In this document: positions 25,518-38,041 of the stretch, one piece after another
Layout of the letters: each line of letters starts with the position of its first letter
How positions within the stretch are numbered: position 1 is the stretch's first letter
Source: Laccaria trichodermophora
Taxonomy: Eukaryota > Basidiomycota > Agaricomycetes > Agaricales > Hydnangiaceae
DNA length: 64,000 bases
Assembly: GCA_018417955.1 (NCBI GenBank)
Contig: JACTVC010000038.1
Coordinates: forward strand, 62,001-126,000
Direction of reading: 5' to 3'
Notes under the pieces: model-generated
The model's input: the letters and a program-made list of their open reading frames with translations, nothing else
Databases searched by the model: none
What the model was told of the DNA's origin: nothing
Position numbers and translations under genes: made by a program

Positions 25518-28500
25518 CTACCACTCGGTATCCAGAAGGATATTCTCCACCTCATCGGTATCGATCTCAATATCGGCTCCTTGAAGAGTTAGATAAAGAT
25601 ACTCCGCAGCGTCCGCGCGAATCTTACGTCCTATCATTGAGGAATTATCCAGAAAATGACCAATTATTACTCACTCGCGGAAAGGGATGGGATAAGAATT
25701 CAGAGAGGGTGGACACATTCTTTGCAAAAAGAGCTGCAAATGTCACAAGGTTAATGACACTATTACAACTTAGCTCAACCCAATGCAGAAGAAATAAGAA
25801 CGTACTTTTTCATTGATTCATGTATTCTCTGAACGCTTTTGAAGCGGCTGACGTTCTTTGACGATATAGAAAGCAAGGTTTGAAGGCTACGTGCCTAAGA
25901 TTCTTTGTGATGAGATCGGAAGTTAGAACGATCCTTACCTTTCAACTCCTTGTGGTTTGTCCGAGAGTCGTCGAAGGCTGTCTGCTTCCAGTAGAACATT
26001 GAAAGTTTGTAAAATGGGAACCACAATGGTATTGGAACTCAGGTTGGGCTTGATGCGTTCGATCAAATCATTGACCAGGTCGAGTAGGCTAAATGAGTTT
26101 GTCGAGTCACTAAAAACGGGTAACTCGTCAATATAATCCACCAAGCTCTTCGCTATTGGCCGTCGCTGTGAAGGGGTGTTGTCAGAAACATTTCACATTA
26201 CGAGAGGGAGCGGCCACTTACGGTGCTGTCTGTCTTACTACTGAGACTTAGCAGGATACCGCTCAAAATGTCGTGGCGATATTCTGGAACTCCCAGCAGT
26301 CGAATTGCACGTGGGAATAGCCAAGCTCCATCGCTCCAGCTCAAAGGTTCATAGCCGTTGCTGAGTTTGCAAGTCAAGTCTTGCAAGCAATCTATATGAA
26401 AATCGCTTACTTCTTGAATAATTCATTTAGAAGCTCCAGCCCCGACAAGGACCATCTCTCTTTATCGGCGACAGATGGCAATGGAAGTCTAAGTAAGCGA
26501 ATGAAGCAACTTCCTGCTTCTTGGCGAACATTGTCGAGTCTTTCCACGCCCTGCTTGAGAATTCCAGAAATAATTGCATGGTAGCTTTCTGGTGGAAAGT
26601 AGCGCTCGAAATTGGGAATTGAGGTTGCATTCGTTAACATCAACTCAGAAATCGAGGTCAATCCTCGGATAGATGTAACTCTGACCCAGGACCCAACATC
26701 GCCACGTTCATCGATTGTGTAATCATTCAGACCAGCGCGGAGTGCGTTCACAATTACATTTACGGCATCACTCTTGAGGTCTAGCGAAAGGTCGTAAGAT
26801 GTGTGTCACATATGAAAGATTGACATACGCATCGTCAAATGGGGCAGAGCATTCGCCAAGATAAGGGGTAGAGAGATATAACAACTTCTTCGCACTTCGA
26901 TAGTGGATTTGGCCTTAAATTAATGAGTTATATGCGGCGACTCGATATGGCAATGAGAGCACTAACAGAGGTAGTCATATCCAGAAGACAGGAAACGGCC
27001 ACCGACAGACTAGCTGGATGCGAATCATAATCGATCATGCCTAATACCCTCGCAAGACTTTGTCGCATTATGGACGATCCCGTCTTCATTTCTTGGATCA
27101 ACGTAAAATAAAATGAACAATTAGTTCCTCATTGAGACATTTATCCGTGATATGAACTTATCTTTGAACAGTGGAGGAACAATCTGTCAACCTAGAAATT
27201 TCTGCCATAGCCTCGGCAGCAGCCTCTTGCACATTAGAGTTTCTGTGCTTCAGTCCGAAGTCCACGATCGTTCTCCAGTTAGGAACAGACGATCGTTCCT
27301 TGAGCTCTATTTCGGCGATCGTCAGGGAGCGGGTAAGAAGACGGCAGGCCGCTGAAGTCACAAGGTCGTTCCGGGGTGTTGTCAGGATGGATTCGGGAAT
27401 GTTGGCTAAATACTTGAAGATCTGCGAGTAAACGGAGTTAGGAAAACGGGGTTACGACCTGGCAGAATTTCATTTACGCCACGGAGCAGTTGTTCCCGCA
27501 GATCTGCTTCCTTAATGTTACTTTGATATGCTTGGGCGATTTCACTCAATACCAGAATGCCGCCATGCAGATCTATCAAGTCAGCCGACTCGAGAAGACG
27601 TGCCTGAAACAGATTTTCAGAAAATTACGCAAGACAAAATGGCTGACTTACAGCCTTCGAGGTAGCTTCTGGTCCAAGCTTCGTAAGATCCAACAGACAG
27701 ATTAAACGCAGAGACTGGGCTCCAAGTTCTCTCATCGCAACGTCCCAATGGCGCAATACGACATCCAACAAGTGATCGAATAGAAATTGACGATATTCAG
27801 CATGTCTGCCCGTATGTCATTTAGCAAACTTTTCATGCATGTCCAAGCAGCACATACTCAGCTACCTGGGAAGCAGCAACCAAATATGCATTCTTTCTAA
27901 CACTGACGGCGTAAAAGTCAGCTTTCGCCAGCACATCGATTCCATGAGGAAACAAGTTCTGGGCAAGCAAGATCGATCAATGTGATTAAATCTCTGCTCT
28001 GGTACTCACCATCCTGCCAACATGTTCTTGAAATGCAGCACTTGCCGCTCGACGAATGTGTACCTCGCGATCAAACAAAGCGACTGCAGCGAGACGCTTG
28101 GCCAGGTTACCCGCATGTGGTATTAATGTTGCTGGTTCCTGCGTCCGCGCGAGTGCCCAAAGAACGTACGAGGCGGCGTCGCGAACGTTCGACCCAATAG
28201 AATGAGCCCCCTTGCGAAGATCGAAATAGAGCGCCTTTCGATCAAAATAAGAATAATATTAACTTACATGCAGGTGAGCGCACCTTGGACAACCAATCAA
28301 TTAGTGCCGGAAGGTGCCGCGATGGTACAAGACTTCTGCGTGCCATCTCTGCGCAGGCAAGACACGCCCCATGCCACGTGCTTTCTGCTATAGCCGGTAA
28401 ATCATAGAGACTTGCGGCAGCGATGGAATGTATTGAGAATAGCTCAATGATCGTCTCCAGAACCTGACTGGCAAAATCGGGAGGAAGGCGTTCAGCAATT

Positions 28501-29979
28501 CTGGCAATACCCTTCGCAGATGACCAACGGACTATCGTGTCCTGTTAGAATTATCACCTCGATAAACATTGAGTCGCAAAAATAAACGACAAGACCTTGT
28601 CTTGCAAACTTTGCAGAAGTTGCTCCAGGATTAGCTCGATTTCGTCGGGGATCTCCTCATCAGCAGAGCTAGGGATGTTCGTATCAATCTCCTCTCCAGC
28701 TAGGGTTCGACCTACAATTTGTAAAATCAGTTCTGATAAACCCGCCAGAGAGTAGGGATGACCACCTTTGCGGCGCCCTATGTTGATGCTTCCTGGCAAC
28801 ATCCGAAGGCCAATCCTTGCAACGAGCTTCGTTTTGTATTTCCGAACAAGTGAATTGCTGGAAAGGGACTTTCTATCGTTGATCAAGGTGGCCAAAGAAA
28901 GAAGACTGGATTCTTGGGTCTTAATTTGCTCTGGTAATCCGGATTTCACAACGTCACAGACAACTTGTAGAAGGCCAATCGTCTGAGGATCATACTCAGC
29001 GACCGAACGTCATCTTAACAAGGGGCGGTATGCACCGTGAAAATATCGTCACTTGTTCTAAGCAATCCCTGAGACCATTCTACAAATGCGTGGAAACCAG
29101 AGCCTGTGTCATTTCTGCACACCATTAATGTTGTCGTTTGAACGCGAAAGACATAACTTACCTCATATAGAAACGAGATAGCAACATTGCAGCGGCATCA
29201 CGTTCAAGTCCAGCTTTTCCTAGATGCTCCTTGCTCAGTGTTTCTATCAATGACGCAGTCCGACCAATGCTGTCGGGCTCATCAAACTGCGCTAGATCAA
29301 AGGGTATCATGCAGATGAGAGACAACCACAGCAACACGCCATATCTCAATGCCCAATGATGCTTGTCTTGGAAAAGGGCGCCAGGTGTACGGGTATAATC
29401 CAGCGCAATTGTGAGGTCCACAATCTCGTGTGGGAAGAACCTAACTGAAGGCCTTCATCGTACAGAGTTCGTATGAGAGGGTCAATTTGAGGTCGACTAA
29501 CTGATCGTTTTGCACCCACGGCACTTGATATAAGAATAGAGCAGCATCGCAAGACGATCTACGCGCCACATCGAACCAGGTTTATCAGGATGAAGGGTGG
29601 CTTCCTTTGCAAATTCTTTTAGCCGTTCAACTACTGGAACGACCAATTGTTCGAAGAAGGGGTCGAGAAGGTATGATTGCTCTTGATACTCATTGAGCTA
29701 GTAGAGAGGTTCAATATAGACTAGAAACACAAAATCAAGACGTACAATCGCAGATATTCTTCTGAAGGCTTCATGCTCCTCCCTCCCATCCCCAGTTGGC
29801 TCCTCGAAAAGATCTACAGAGAGCAACACATGTTGTGCACTCGAGAACTCTCCGTGGCGTTCAAACGTTGCAAACAGCTTTCTTTCATAAAGTTCATGGT
29901 CGGTTGCGGGTGAAGCAGTGGTATCTCCATGGTTTTCGACTGTCGCAAAGAGCGTTTTTTCGTGTAGTTCCTCTTCCAT
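25518..29979 (-). CDS. TBCD: Tubulin-folding cofactor D
   Basis: Beta-tubulin cofactor D (yeast Cin1, fission yeast Alp1), a large HEAT/armadillo-repeat protein that captures beta-tubulin and helps assemble and take apart the alpha/beta dimer. Estimated at about 1,190 residues in nearly 20 exons, all on the minus strand. Landmarks in order are LNEYQEQSYLLDPFFEQLV, KCRGCKTISRFFPHEI, WALRYGVLLWLSLICMIPFDL, KDTIVRWSSAKGIARIAERL, REVHIRRAASAAFQEHVGR, WRTIVDFGLKHRNSNVQEAA and the end RKIRADAAEYLYLTLQGAD ... LLDTEW. The ATG at 29979 opens the acidic N terminus. Residues 4-19 and 29-44 are near copies of each other (ELHEKTLFATVENHGD and ELYERKLFATFERHGE), an internal duplication I do not expect in the family. 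It is head-to-head with BUD22. Confidence 0.92.
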
Positions 29980-30142
29980 TAGCCAAACAGGGGTGAAGTT
30001 GCGTGAACATGAAATGCGTCCGAAATCTGTTTGGTATGTCCCTTCGAGTACAACAATGATTGTCTGAACGTTGAGCGCTTGAGCGCTGAGCTCCAACTTG
30101 GCTCCGACAACACTTTATCAAAGACGGGCAACCCCGTTGGAA
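29980..30142. promoter_or_regulatory. 163-bp divergent promoter, TBCD / BUD22
   Basis: Only 163 bases separate the two opposite start codons, so both 5' UTRs and both core promoters must fit here or inside the first exons. No TATA box is evident. Shared control is inferred from spacing only. Confidence 0.55.
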
Positions 30143-31756
30143 ATGACTGAGGAACGCGGAGTGAAGCGCAAGCGTTACGAACCCCCTCAAGAGGTCTGTC
30201 ATCTATGACCCTGAATGACTTTTCCAACTTACACCCTTCAATCTCTAGGAGCTCAGTGTTAGAATCAGCAGAAAGCTGGCACGTTTCTGTGATTGCATTG
30301 CATTCAATAATCTCATCCCCCATCACAGCACCACGATATCAAAGAAGTTCATAAGGCGTCGAAGAAGGCGAAAGTGTTTGAAACTCAGAAGCTGGTTAAG
30401 AGGTTGAAAGATCTACGGTTGGAAAAATCTCAGAACATTTTGACCCTCTATCTGAACCACTTATACATTTCTTCAGACGCAAAGGAGACGACCCCAAGGC
30501 CATCGAGGAACACGAGGAACAATTAACGTCACTCAAGGTCATCCCATTCGTCCTGCATTTTGGTCGTTCCTAATGCGTGTGGTACAGTTCGTAGATCATG
30601 ACACAATCGGAAGCACCGCCTTCAAAACGAAGATACTGAAGGATAATAGTCTCCGAGAAAATGATTTTGTCCAAGCGGCCCTATCCTCCGAGGTTGGGGA
30701 GAATGTGATCACCCCTACGAAGCCCGGCACGCCTCTCGCAAAGGTGCAAAGCCGCCTACTCAGCTCAAAGCTTCTTGCAGCACAAATTGTTGTGTCGATC
30801 GAAAATTTGAGGATTCTTCTCGACCCTACGTTGCGTGGACCCAAGGTGGAAGGGACGGAGGAAGACATCGCGGTGCCTGTACCCAAACGGAAGAAAGCAC
30901 CGATTTCCCCTGGGGAGCAATCTGTTGCCCATGCAGCTACGGAAAATTGCGAATCAGATGGGGATGAGTGGAAAGGTGTCGACGATGAAAATCAAGATAT
31001 GATCGATGCGGCGATTGGCGATGGAGTCGATGACGGATGGGAATCGGGAACAGTAGGCGAAGGGGATGACGTTGCGGGATCCGACGGTTGGGAGTCGAGC
31101 TCCATCGGTGATGACGACGATGTCTCTGAACATGGCGATAGTCTGGAACTCCACGCCAAGCCCGCGGTGAAAAAATCGGCTACAGCAGCGCTCAAAGCCA
31201 AGGCATCGGCTTCAGGGTTGCAATCGACTTTCTTGCCCTCCCTGTCCGTTGGCTTTGTTAGAGGGGGGTCAGAGGAGTCAGATTGGAGCGAAGAGGGCCG
31301 AGTTGCTGACATCGATGTCAAAAAAAATCGGCGTGGTCAGCGCGCTAGACGAGCGTGAGTTTTGACACTTGAATAGTGCAACTCACATTGTTGACGTCGT
31401 CGCATAGCATTTGGGAAAAGAAGTATGGTCGCAATGCGAATCACAAGAAAAAGGAAAGCGAAGAGAGCAAAAAATTCGGTTCAGTCAGGGGAGAACCATC
31501 CCGTTCACAACAGCCTCACAATCATCCACCATCTTCTGGTACGTCCAGGAAGATCAAACCGACTTCACAACAGCGTCAACCTCCTGACATGGGCTGGGGA
31601 CAACGTCGGATCGGTCCAAACAAAATTCCACCATCAAAATCGGAAACAAAAGCAAATCAATCTCTACATCCATCCTGGGAAGCGAAACGAAAGCTCAAGC
31701 AGAAAGAGAGCGCAGGAATTATCCCTAGCCAGGGAACGAAGATCAAATTTTCATGA
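30143..31756 (+). CDS. BUD22: BUD22/SRFBP1-domain ribosome biogenesis protein
   Basis: Homologue of yeast Bud22, a nucleolar factor for 18S rRNA maturation and 40S assembly; the animal relative is SRFBP1. Six exons (30143-30193, 30249-30278, 30329-30417, 30477-30537, 30588-31354, 31408-31756) give 448 residues. The N-terminal coiled region reads KLHHDIKEVHKASKKAKVFE and ETQKLVKRLKDLRRKGDD. The middle is strongly acidic (DDGWESG and WESSSIGDDDDVSEHGD). The C terminus is the diagnostic LHPSWEAKRKLKQKES and SQGTKIKF. The second intron (30279-30328) uses a GC donor. The gene ends 92 bases from the stop of the next, opposite gene. Confidence 0.92.
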
Positions 31757-31848
31757 TTCTTGTGGGTGGCGTGATTTAGTCTGTATGGTATGCAGGTATA
31801 CATGAAATTACAAGAAAAACGGTACTGAATCGTAGAAGTCAGAGGCTA

Positions 31849-32558
31849 CTACGGCGCGTTGTTGTTCGAACCACAAAAATGCCGTCTTCCCCCCATCAAC
31901 CGACAATCCCTAGAACACCACATATTCTGACATTTTACACAACGGGGGAAATCTCGACCTGGCTTTTTACACGTCGAGCAGTAGTCTGCTTTTGGTGAGA
32001 TGAGCTTCGACTTTCTCTCTAGATTCGCCAGGACCGGGTGTAAAGTTGTTTTGGCTATATGTGGCTCGGGAATTTCTTGAACGGAAAAGATGGCTGAGGA
32101 ACTAGAGTGTGGTGAACGTTGGAAGGAATGGTAGGTCAAAGTGCGGGTAATGTGAGGTATCGGCGACGTGGGTGGGGTATCCTCCGAGTCTGGGTCATAA
32201 ATTGGCATGGTTAGGCGTGTCTCAAACAGTGTTAATTTGAGGCGTCTAGGATGTGGTTTTGAAACTATCTTCCGCAATGAGACGGCGGCTGAATTCATGG
32301 GTACGAATGAGCCCCAGACATCATGTTTTTCTGAAGGTTCGACGACGATTGCGGTTGGTCGTGATTTGACTAGCTCGTGGGCAGTCCGAATGGATATACC
32401 CGAGGTCGTAGATAGTAGAGACGATGCGCGTGTTCGCCGATAAGCTGGGCGAGTTGGCTAACGAGAGGTAAGCGTTATCAGCTGCTTGAGTAGGTGGCTG
32501 ACTGTAAAAATCATACTTCAATTGGCTCAAAGGGTGTGTAGGCAGTGGTGGTTGACAT
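31849..32558 (-). CDS. Small zinc-finger protein, MYND/HIT-like C terminus
   Basis: Two exons (32517-32558, 31849-32457) give 216 residues. The intron is 59 bases. The C-terminal 40 residues carry a cysteine pattern C-x2-C-x9-C-x2-C-x4-C-x3-C followed by H-x-C (YCSTCKKPGRD ... CVKCQNMWCSRDCR ... RHFCG). This resembles MYND and HIT fingers, which mediate protein contacts, but the last pair is closer together than in a standard MYND finger (H-x3-C). The middle is Pro/Ser-rich. The first 60 residues include basic runs. No orthologue can be named; function is unknown. The frame and splice are clean, so I take it as a real gene. Confidence 0.7.
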
Positions 32559-35500
32559 GGAGGATGGATAGATAGATAGTAGGAATAGAGTTTGGCTCCC
32601 TGGGCGGATTCTTATATACGCTCCGCGGGAACTTGTGATGGGAAATGTTGAATAGTAGTTCCGTACCAAACCTGCGGGGTCGAAGTCCTGTTGATCAGGC
32701 GACGCAAATGCGGGTTCACTAAGGCGGTTGATAGTCGGCCGTAGAAGGAAGTCGTAGCTGTAATATAGGAGATGGTGTGTTAAAAGTGAGGTGTCACCAT
32801 AACAAAATTCGTGTTTACGAGAAACCAAACGAGACGAAACCTTGCTCGATCATTCTAGTGATCTGCAGATCTGGCGATGTTGACCACGCGAGAGGTGGCA
32901 ATACTCGATCAGGTCCTGTAGGCCGTACCCTTCAAATCCGCCGCCCAACAGGAGCCAACAGCTTCCACTCTGCGTCGTCGCCCGTCTTTGCCCAGTTCCA
33001 ACCGATACGCACTGAAGAATACAATTTCCAGCAGTGCTCAAGATCCTCGGCTCTTCGTTCTCACGATTTTTTTCTCCCGAACAATCCTAGTCCACAATTT
33101 TGCTCTGAGCGCCCGCTCGCGCTTTCACGTTCACGTTCAGTCACCTGCTGTCACCTGCGCTCATCTTCCTTACAAAATATCTGTCAGTGTCAGTGTCACC
33201 GGTTCCGTAGAATGTTGACCTGTTTTCTACATAGGTCCTAGGATGTCCAACTTTGATTGAAGATTCACCTACTCGCCCCCACTACTGGTAGCGTGCACTA
33301 GAGTAAATTTCCCGGTCCCGGACAGAATTCAAGACGTCCACGACTCTATTTCAAAATGCGGAGAATTTCCCTTACTGAGCCTTACTGCCCAAGGGACATA
33401 TGTTCCTTGTTCCCCGGAATCAGGCTCTCCCCACCATGTAAATTTTTATACATCACATGGCGGGTCAGAAGGTAAGGGAGAGAAACCACTATTCTATTGA
33501 CATCCTGACACTCACTGAACACTAACTGGCACTGCTTAGTATGCATCGGTCAACCCGGGTATCACTTGCACCTCCACATATCTAATAACCCCGTCTAAAG
33601 CTTTTTGGCAGATGCAAATAACACACAACTTCAGCGAACTTTAGCTGGTACATATGTCGCAACTATGTCGCGTCCTGTCGCCTCTCACTACGCACACACA
33701 TCGACAAATGGCCAGGGACAAGCAGCATGTAGCTGCGATACTATTCGCCGAAGAAACCTTAATGCAAAATACCGTCGTCCGATATCGGTTGTTATAACTC
33801 ACAATCAAGTCGGGGCAGGTGTCAAGCAGGTGTTTCTGTGAGAACCATGTGCTGGGTTCGCCTTTTGCGCCTGTACCCTGTTCATCGATGTCGTGCGCCC
33901 TGGTTCCCGCTGTCACCGCTATTATTCATCAAAACGAAGTTTTCTTCACCCTATTTTCTGTAGGTGCTGCCCCATGCGCTAGGGCTTTTTGTTGCATCCA
34001 GCGACATATATATCTGCATTATCCCACCAGGTCCCGCGAAACGCTTCTCTTAGAACTTTTAGCACTCAAGTCTGGGCCTTGCGCACCACCTGACAAAGCT
34101 TAAAGGTATGCTTCATAGGGATGCATATAAAGTATGCCGTCACTTTGCTAACCTTGGTGGAGGTTTTTGTCGTGCTCCTCATCGTTGAACAGATTACAGG
34201 AGATGTGTGGGAGTAAGATCTCTCAGTGTTTTCAACAGTCAAACGACATCTTTTAAAACTTGGCGACCTCCGCTGCTCATTGTGCATCAAATCACAATTC
34301 ACTCCGCGACTTGTAGCATGGATCCAGTGGTAAAGAAAAGTGCATCTTGTCTGGCGCTCAGGGACAAAAGTGAATAGAATCCGAAGAAGCCGGTCCTTCA
34401 AACGGCATCCATGGCCGTCTCCTCTTTGTTTGTCGGCCATCGTTATATGGAGGCACGGATCTTCAAACAAGCCCCGTCTTGTGGACAGACGAGGTCGTCC
34501 AAATCGTTCTTTTCTATGAAGGATCATGAAACCTCGGATAGGCTTGTATCTTCCTTGAAATATTTCAGAACCGAATCTTTGGTCTATTCTTTATCGACGT
34601 TCATACATATGAAAAAAGTAAGGCTTTTCACTTATGTGACTTTAGGTGTGGAAGTTCACCTCGCATGTTTCGCTACTAGTATTTTTTAAGAGTGGTTGCT
34701 TCGCAAATGAGATCACCTTACATTTTTTGCCCAACCTCGTTGGTTTCTCAACTGACGTTCCAGCGAATGATCGCAAATTGAGAAAAAGAAACCTTCCGCT
34801 GATTGATAACTTCAAGAGAGAAAAAATGGGCCGCTCGCTTCTAAAGGATGAGTATCTTTCAGTCGATTGGCAAGGCAGATATCATACATTGTCGTCAATC
34901 TTGTGCCACGGCGCACTCAAAATCCTGGGATCCAAATAATCGAACAATCAAGCAAAATGGTGACCATGCGCAATACTGACTGCTGAGTATTTACTACGAT
35001 ATCTCGTCCTTGAGCTTCAGCCGAGTACCTACTCGGCTGAAGCTTGAGGCTCAAAATGTCGGAAGTAGCCTAACTCTTTAGATCTGTCAAGGCTCTGTCC
35101 CAGAGTTGAGAATGTTTCGTCTTTTTTTTTTTGGACACACTGGTAATCTCTGGACCCCCTCGTTACATTACCTTGGTCAAATCAATTCTATCACAATCAT
35201 CAAGGATAGTGAGTTTCAAGCTTACGGAAAATCCTATTCAAGTATGACCATCAGATTTTAGATGCTAAATTTACTGCCATTCCGAACAGTCGGAGAGTTG
35301 GAGAATACGCACTTTTGACGTGTATATCTCCAATGCAATCCAATTACTACAACATTTGAACCGAAATTTAAAGGAATCCCAATCGTTGTGAGGCGCGGCT
35401 CGCAAGACAACTCGGAAGGACAAAAGTCTGAGACGTATGGTAATTTCTTGCGACTTGGAGAGCTTGAATGAAGTGATCGATTACTGGTATAACAAGGGTA

Positions 35501-35659
35501 AACAGTGCGATTAGAGTCAAGTTGCGGTTTAGGGTTATACCACACGACCATTCCACTCATTCCTTTTGAACGTCTAGTCTGCTGCTTTCTTTTCTATCTC
35601 ACAATCATCGCAGTTTCTAGTTGAGAATATCAGTGCCCTTGCACGACGATCAGCGGACC
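32559..35659. other. 3.1-kb gene-poor stretch
   Basis: Between the zinc-finger gene and PP2C. It should include both promoters (divergent). Frames such as 32777-33241 plus, 33819-34103 plus and 34066-34527 minus have no recognisable domain. A 42-base near-perfect palindrome lies at 35008-35049, and a T10 run (with a trailing GG) sits near 35122. Nothing else stands out. Confidence 0.5.
35008..35049. repeat. 42-bp near-perfect palindrome
   Basis: Arms of 20 bases (35008-35027 and 35030-35049) around a 2-base centre (CC). The arms are complementary at 18 of 20 positions, and the two exceptions would be G-U pairs in RNA read from the plus strand. The core is CAGCCGAGTA/TACTCGGCTG. Confidence 0.9.
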
Positions 35660-37727
35660 ATGGTCTGTCCTTTTACCCTTCTTTTCATGCTGTGTTAATG
35701 TCGCATTACACAGGGTCAAACTCTTTCATCTCCAGGTTAGCCAGCCTGTGCAACGTGCTGAACTTTTTCTTAATTGCTTCCATTAGCTACAAAGAAAACC
35801 TCAGAGACGGGGGGAAATGCTCGATTCTTTTACTCCGTATCAGAAATGCAAGGATGGAGAATCAGTGAGTTTCATTTTTAGCGGCAGGCAGCACAAGACC
35901 ATCGATTAGCGAAGAACTCAATCCCTGATGTTTTCCCCAGCCATGGAGGATTCTCATGCCGCCGTGTTGGACTTGGATGAGGGGAAGCCTGAAAATGAGA
36001 CAAATACTTTTTTTGCTGTATATGATGGGCACGGCGGTGAGTTATCATCTACTCTCTATTTGATATTTGACTAAAGGCTCTCAAGGCTCTACTGTAGCCA
36101 AATTTGCTGGTTCAAACGTACATAAACGACTGTTGTCGGAAGAAACATACCAGGGGAAAGATTACGAAGCGGCGTTGAAGAGGGCTTTTCTGGGAACCGA
36201 TGAAGACCTGCTGGGAAGTGAGCGCTCGTTCCAACGTCCCGTAGGTTTTTGATTTCAATTTGATTCAGATCCTGCCCATACCCGGGATCCCTCTGGTTGT
36301 ACGGCTGTGGCAGCGCTAATTACGGCGGATAATAAAATTTACGTGGTGAGCTCCTTTTCCCATTGGGAATTATGTATCAGCCTCACTATTCAAGGCAAAT
36401 GCGGGCGATTCTCGGTCAGTGTTAGGCGTTCAGGGTAGGGTCAAACCGCTCAGCTTCGATCACAAGCCAACTAGTGAAGGTGAGACCCTATGACGAGGCT
36501 AGCATCTTTCCCTTGACTCTCCCCCTTCTAGTCGAAAAGAAACGGATTTCCGGAGCTGGAGGCTACATTGAGTATGGTCGTGTTAACGGTATGTCTTCAC
36601 CTCTGGTGGTAGAACGATGCTTAGTTTGGAACAGGAAATCTTGCCCTTTCCCGTGCCCTTGGAGATTTTGAGTTTAAAAAGAACTATTCTTTGTCCCCTG
36701 AAGCTCAAATCATAACTGCTGATCCCGACGTAACTTGTCATGAAATTACAGAGGAAGATGAATTCCTTGTCATAGCATGTGATGGTCAGTCGTCCTTCAC
36801 ACCGCGTCCTTCTTTCTCTCACGACCATTCTTTGCAGGTATTTGGGACTGTCTGAGCTCACAACAAGTTGTGGACTTCGTCCGATACAAGGTTTTTGAAG
36901 GCAAGAAGCTATCTGAAATTGGGGAAATGATGTGTGATCACTGTCTCGCACCTGACACATCTTCGGGGGCTGGGATTGGTTGTGACAACATGACCGTTCT
37001 TATAGTCGCTATCACGCATGGGCGAACGAAAGACGAGTGGTACGCCTGGGTGGCAGACCGCGTAGCGAAGGGTGTCGGTTATCCGACGCCCAGTTCGCCC
37101 CCGCAATTGTATGCAACAAGTCGCCTTGCGTCCTTCCGAGCACGGAGAGAAGCTCAGGAGGCAAGAGACAGATTGCAGTTCCAAGGAGTGGATAACCAAA
37201 CCAATGGCAACGATGATCTTTACAAGAAATACGGCTTAACTGTAACGACTATTTCGAGCAGTGGTGGAATCTCTTACAAACCTGGCAGTGACATCGTCAG
37301 CGACACCGGAACCCTCATGTTTACGAATGACGACAGCGATGAGGATGACAGTGAAGATGAGGGACAGACTGGCCGCTCGTTTTTCACAGAATCCATTGGA
37401 CTTGGACGATCAGACTCACCCGACCCAACAAAGAGCCTGAAGGCGCAGCTGGACGAATTTGAGAAAGGCATTCAAGATGAGGATACGGACCAAGATGGGG
37501 ATACACAGATGGAGGGGGGGCTGGCTGTTGCTTCAACGCCGTCATCCACAAAGACGTCTGACGGATCACTCCCTCATTTACAGGGTGAAGCGCCTCCACC
37601 GCCAGGACCCCTTCCAAACGGCGACGTTACATCACCTCTCGTACAGCACAAGACCCTGCCCAGCGGCGATGCGCCTCTTTCCGTCGTGGGTCTTCTGGAT
37701 AAGAGCGAAGATCCACTCAAGGCTTAG
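35660..37727 (+). CDS. PTC2: Protein phosphatase 2C (PTC2/PTC3 type)
   Basis: Mg/Mn-dependent Ser/Thr phosphatase of the PPM family. In yeast the PTC2/3 pair switches off the Hog1 MAP kinase and checkpoint kinases. The spliced N terminus [18 protein letters not shown] has Gly2, a possible myristoylation site. Metal-site motifs follow in order: [67 protein letters not shown] and GCDNMTVL. The C-terminal 250 residues are an acidic, Pro-rich extension ([12 protein letters not shown]) typical of basidiomycete homologues. The first coding exon is the ATG alone (35660-35662); the second is 22 bases (35714-35735). Total about 540 residues. Microexons make automatic start prediction error-prone here. 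Confidence 0.93.
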
Positions 37728-38041
37728 GCAGATGCCCAGTAACGATAATTGTAACATCTGCAGTTTTCGCCTCCTCCCCCCCTCTCTCTCTCTCTCTGTT
37801 AGTCGGTCTGTCCATCTGATTATCTATTAGTGCACCCCGCTGTCATTGATATCCTACCGAGTACATAAAACCCTTGCATATGTACCCTGCACCCAATGCA
37901 TCATGCCCTGACGTAGACGGTTCACGACACGTATCATATCGTACCATACATCTCCACCTCTCATGTTCATTCGATAGCTGTTACGTAGTGTACAACCTGT
38001 ATATATATTACAGATAACGATTTCTTTCCCCGCTTCTTTTA
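37728..38041. other. Convergent 3' ends, PP2C / NUDCD1-like
   Basis: About 310 bases between two stop codons facing each other. It contains a pyrimidine tract with a (CT)n run near 37776-37797 and a TATATATA stretch near 37999-38008. Both 3' UTRs should be here; no gene is seen. Confidence 0.6.

Noticed and set aside
29979..30326. 115-codon minus-strand frame upstream of TBCD
   Set aside because: It lies opposite the first exons of BUD22, has no conserved residues, and the TBCD start at 29979 in another frame explains the region.
34066..34527. 153-codon minus-strand frame
   Set aside because: Basic, low-complexity, no domain, and no neighbouring exon; likely chance.
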